From Nematopogon swammerdamellus (lineage: Eukaryota > Arthropoda > Insecta > Lepidoptera > Adelidae): DNA of 64,000 nt. Every line of letters begins with the position of its first letter. The stretch's first letter is position 1. The stretch lies in assembly GCA_946902875.1 (NCBI GenBank), contig OX336354.1, positions 62,001 to 126,000 on the forward strand, read 5' to 3'. A program made the position numbers and the translations under genes. Shown here in pieces: positions 62,430-64,000 of this stretch. The notes beneath the pieces were generated by a model. The model had not been told where the DNA came from, did no database searches, and saw only the letters and a list, made by a program, of their open reading frames with translations.

Positions 62430-63471
62430 AAGAAAAACTATAATCATCGGACAGATTGGAACACATTTAGTGACTATCTCCAAGACAGTGTAAACCTCTG
62501 AAAACTTCTTTTGTCTTCTTTCAATGTCTTCTGCAAACGAAGACATTGAAAACGCAACCAGATATATGACCACCCTGATCCAAGAAGCATGCTGGAGAAG
62601 CACGCCACCGGCTCGTGCTCCGAAATCAGCTATCCAGAACATGTGTCTGGCAGTCCGGGAGAAAATTGCTGAAAAAAGGAAATTTCGCAGAGTATGGCAC
62701 AACAGTAGACACCGACTAGATAAAAGTGCCTTCAACAAATCCTGTGCCGAATTGAAGGCGATGATTAAAGAAGTTAACGACAAAACACTACAATCCTAGT
62801 TAAAATCACTCTCTGCGACGCCAGCCACTAACTACTCCTTATGGAAGATCACCAAATCTCACAACCAGCCCCAAACTATGAAGCCTCCGCTGAAGCAAAA
62901 TGACGATAAGTGGGCTAGAACTAGCCAAGAGAAGGCAAATCTGTTTGGCCAACACCTGGAAAGAGTCTTCAAACCGAACCAACCGGCACCAGATGCAGAC
63001 GAAGGGGACAGACTCTCTCCTAAATCAAGACTTCCAACTGGACCTCCCACTGAAACTTGTAACCCCTCAAGAAATTAAGAGACTCATCTTCAAGCTGGAG
63101 GACAAGAAGGCACCAGGGTTCGATCTGATCACTGCTAAGGTGTTGAAGAACCTGCCAAGAAAATCTCTGACCTTCTTGACGACCCTGTACAAAGCGATGC
63201 TTAGAGTATCCAACTTCCCAGCTCTTTGGAAGGTTGGTACACAAGCCGGGAAAACCAGAAAATCTAGTGACCTCATACCGACCAATTAGTCTGCTGCCAA
63301 TTCTCTCCAAATTGTTCGAAAGGGTCTTACTGATTCGCCTCAACCCAATACTGATGCCCAACAGATTATCCCAGATCACCAGTTTGGATTTAGACAGCAG
63401 CATTCCACAATAGAACAGGTCCACAGAGTCTGCAATAAGATAAGGAAATCTTTGGAGGAAAAACAGTACTG
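62430..63471 (+). pseudogene. Jockey linker and RT N-terminal region
   Basis: The Jockey protein resumes with YNHRTDWNTFSDYLQDSVNL, continues EKIAEKRKFRRVWHNSRHRL, TNYSLWKITKSHNQPQTMKP, KWARTSQEKANLFGQHLERV and, in another frame, KRLIFKLEDKKAPGFDLITA, PISLLPILSKLFERVLL and STIEQVHRVCNKIRKSLEEK. These are the linker and RT motifs 1-3. At least three stops or frameshifts are present (near 62,797, 63,076 and 63,287). Confidence 0.8.
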
Positions 63472-63948
63472 TACAGTACACTGTAAATACACTTCTACAC
63501 GCGTGATCTAACCCACTCCTCCCTTCACTCTTAGCTAGTCGAGTCGAGTAGGTATCTAAAACCATATGGTGGCGCCTAGCTCTTACCACACGGGATTCGC
63601 TGAAGCCAGCTCTCGAAATTGAATGACTCGTGGATTGTAATAGGGTTTATTAATCTTGAAAATTAATTGTCTTGTAGTTTGTAAGTTAATCTGTGTAAAA
63701 TTGAAATATTATGTAAATGTGTATTATTGTTAATGTTGTATAAAGTTCCTTAGATTTAATTTAATTTTAGTATTAATATAGGCTAGGCTTAAAAACAGTG
63801 GCCCTTGAGTTCAGACACTCGAGTGGCCATATGCTGCGCCTACGCCCTTTCTTTTGTACTTTGTAGCTCCATTTCTGTTAATGTGTTTGTAATATAACGT
63901 ATGTGTACAACTGAATAAAATTCTATTCTATTCTATTCTATTCTATTC
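63472..63948 (+). mobile_element. 477-bp retroposon with (TTCTA)n tail, 5-bp target duplication
   Basis: TACTG flanks both ends (63,467-63,471 and 63,949-63,953). The 3' end reads AACTGAATAAAATTCTATTC with six TTCTA units. No pol III boxes or coding sequence are recognised, so it is probably the 3' end of a LINE or a SINE of unknown head. Confidence 0.6.
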
Positions 63949-64000
63949 TACTGCGCTGCTGCCTTCCTTGACATCCAACAAGCCTTCGACAGAGTATGGC
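63949..64000 (+). pseudogene. Jockey RT continuing past the window
   Basis: TGCGCTGCTGCCTTCCTTGA and the bases that follow encode AAAFLDIQQAFDRVW, the RT motif with the first catalytic Asp. The element runs off the window end. Confidence 0.75.

Overview
The window is eukaryotic nuclear DNA and very probably from a moth or butterfly. It shows short GC-rich exons with consistent GT-AG splice phases inside long AT-rich introns. Its transposon fauna is typical of Lepidoptera: Helitrons ending in CTAG behind a GC hairpin, an RTE 3' end with a GATGAT tail, Jockey, CR1-like and R2-like LINEs, mariner elements, and SINEs with tRNA or 5S heads. Nothing prokaryotic is present and the species cannot be named.

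Region 1 (about 2.07-30.6 kb, + strand) is the 3' part of one host gene. Twelve exons can be linked by matching splice phase into 643 codons including the stop: 2070-2173, 2434-2564, 3376-3659, about 6384-6805, 6945-7086, one of six copies in 7454-8230, about 9776-10013, 11421-11590, 13957-14037, 14964-15066, 25918-26005 and 30316-30382. The product is a low-complexity Ser/Pro/Arg/Ala-rich protein with SxIP-like motifs (SRIP, SRLP) that suggest a microtubule plus-end partner; I do not recognise the gene. Two of its exons carry tandem amplifications that capture splice sites. A 91-bp unit repeated 24 times multiplies the donor of exon 3. A 134-138-bp unit repeated six times multiplies a whole phase-0/0 99-bp exon with its acceptor. 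The introns also hold four identical copies of a 175-bp unit and an 8.4-kb satellite of about 109 copies of a 77-bp unit. CpG-rich and CCAAT/TATA segments near 10.5-11.0 kb may be an internal promoter.

Region 2 (30.9-54 kb) is almost wholly transposon debris. It includes an RNase-H LINE split by an R2-like LINE, THAP-type fragments, the longest R2-like copy (535-codon ORF at 35,864-37,471, minus strand), an RT pseudogene split exactly by a 2.88-kb Helitron, a 2.5-kb TIR transposon with apparent 4-bp target duplications, and a 3-kb inverted-repeat structure with tandem Helitron ends and tRNA-headed SINEs inside.

Region 3 (54.5-64 kb, mostly + strand) begins with a CpG-rich candidate first exon of another gene (donor at 54,944). 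A Jockey-clade LINE follows, opened by at least four later insertions: a 235-bp SINE-like element with a 13-bp target duplication, a 5'-truncated RT element, a 4-kb internally deleted CR1-like LINE, and a 477-bp retroposon with a TTCTA tail. Between ORF1 and ORF2 of the CR1-like element lies a roughly 250-codon open frame in AT-rich DNA that overlaps both neighbours. It encodes an undescribed Lys/Ile/Asn-rich protein with hydrophobic segments and is the best candidate here for something new.
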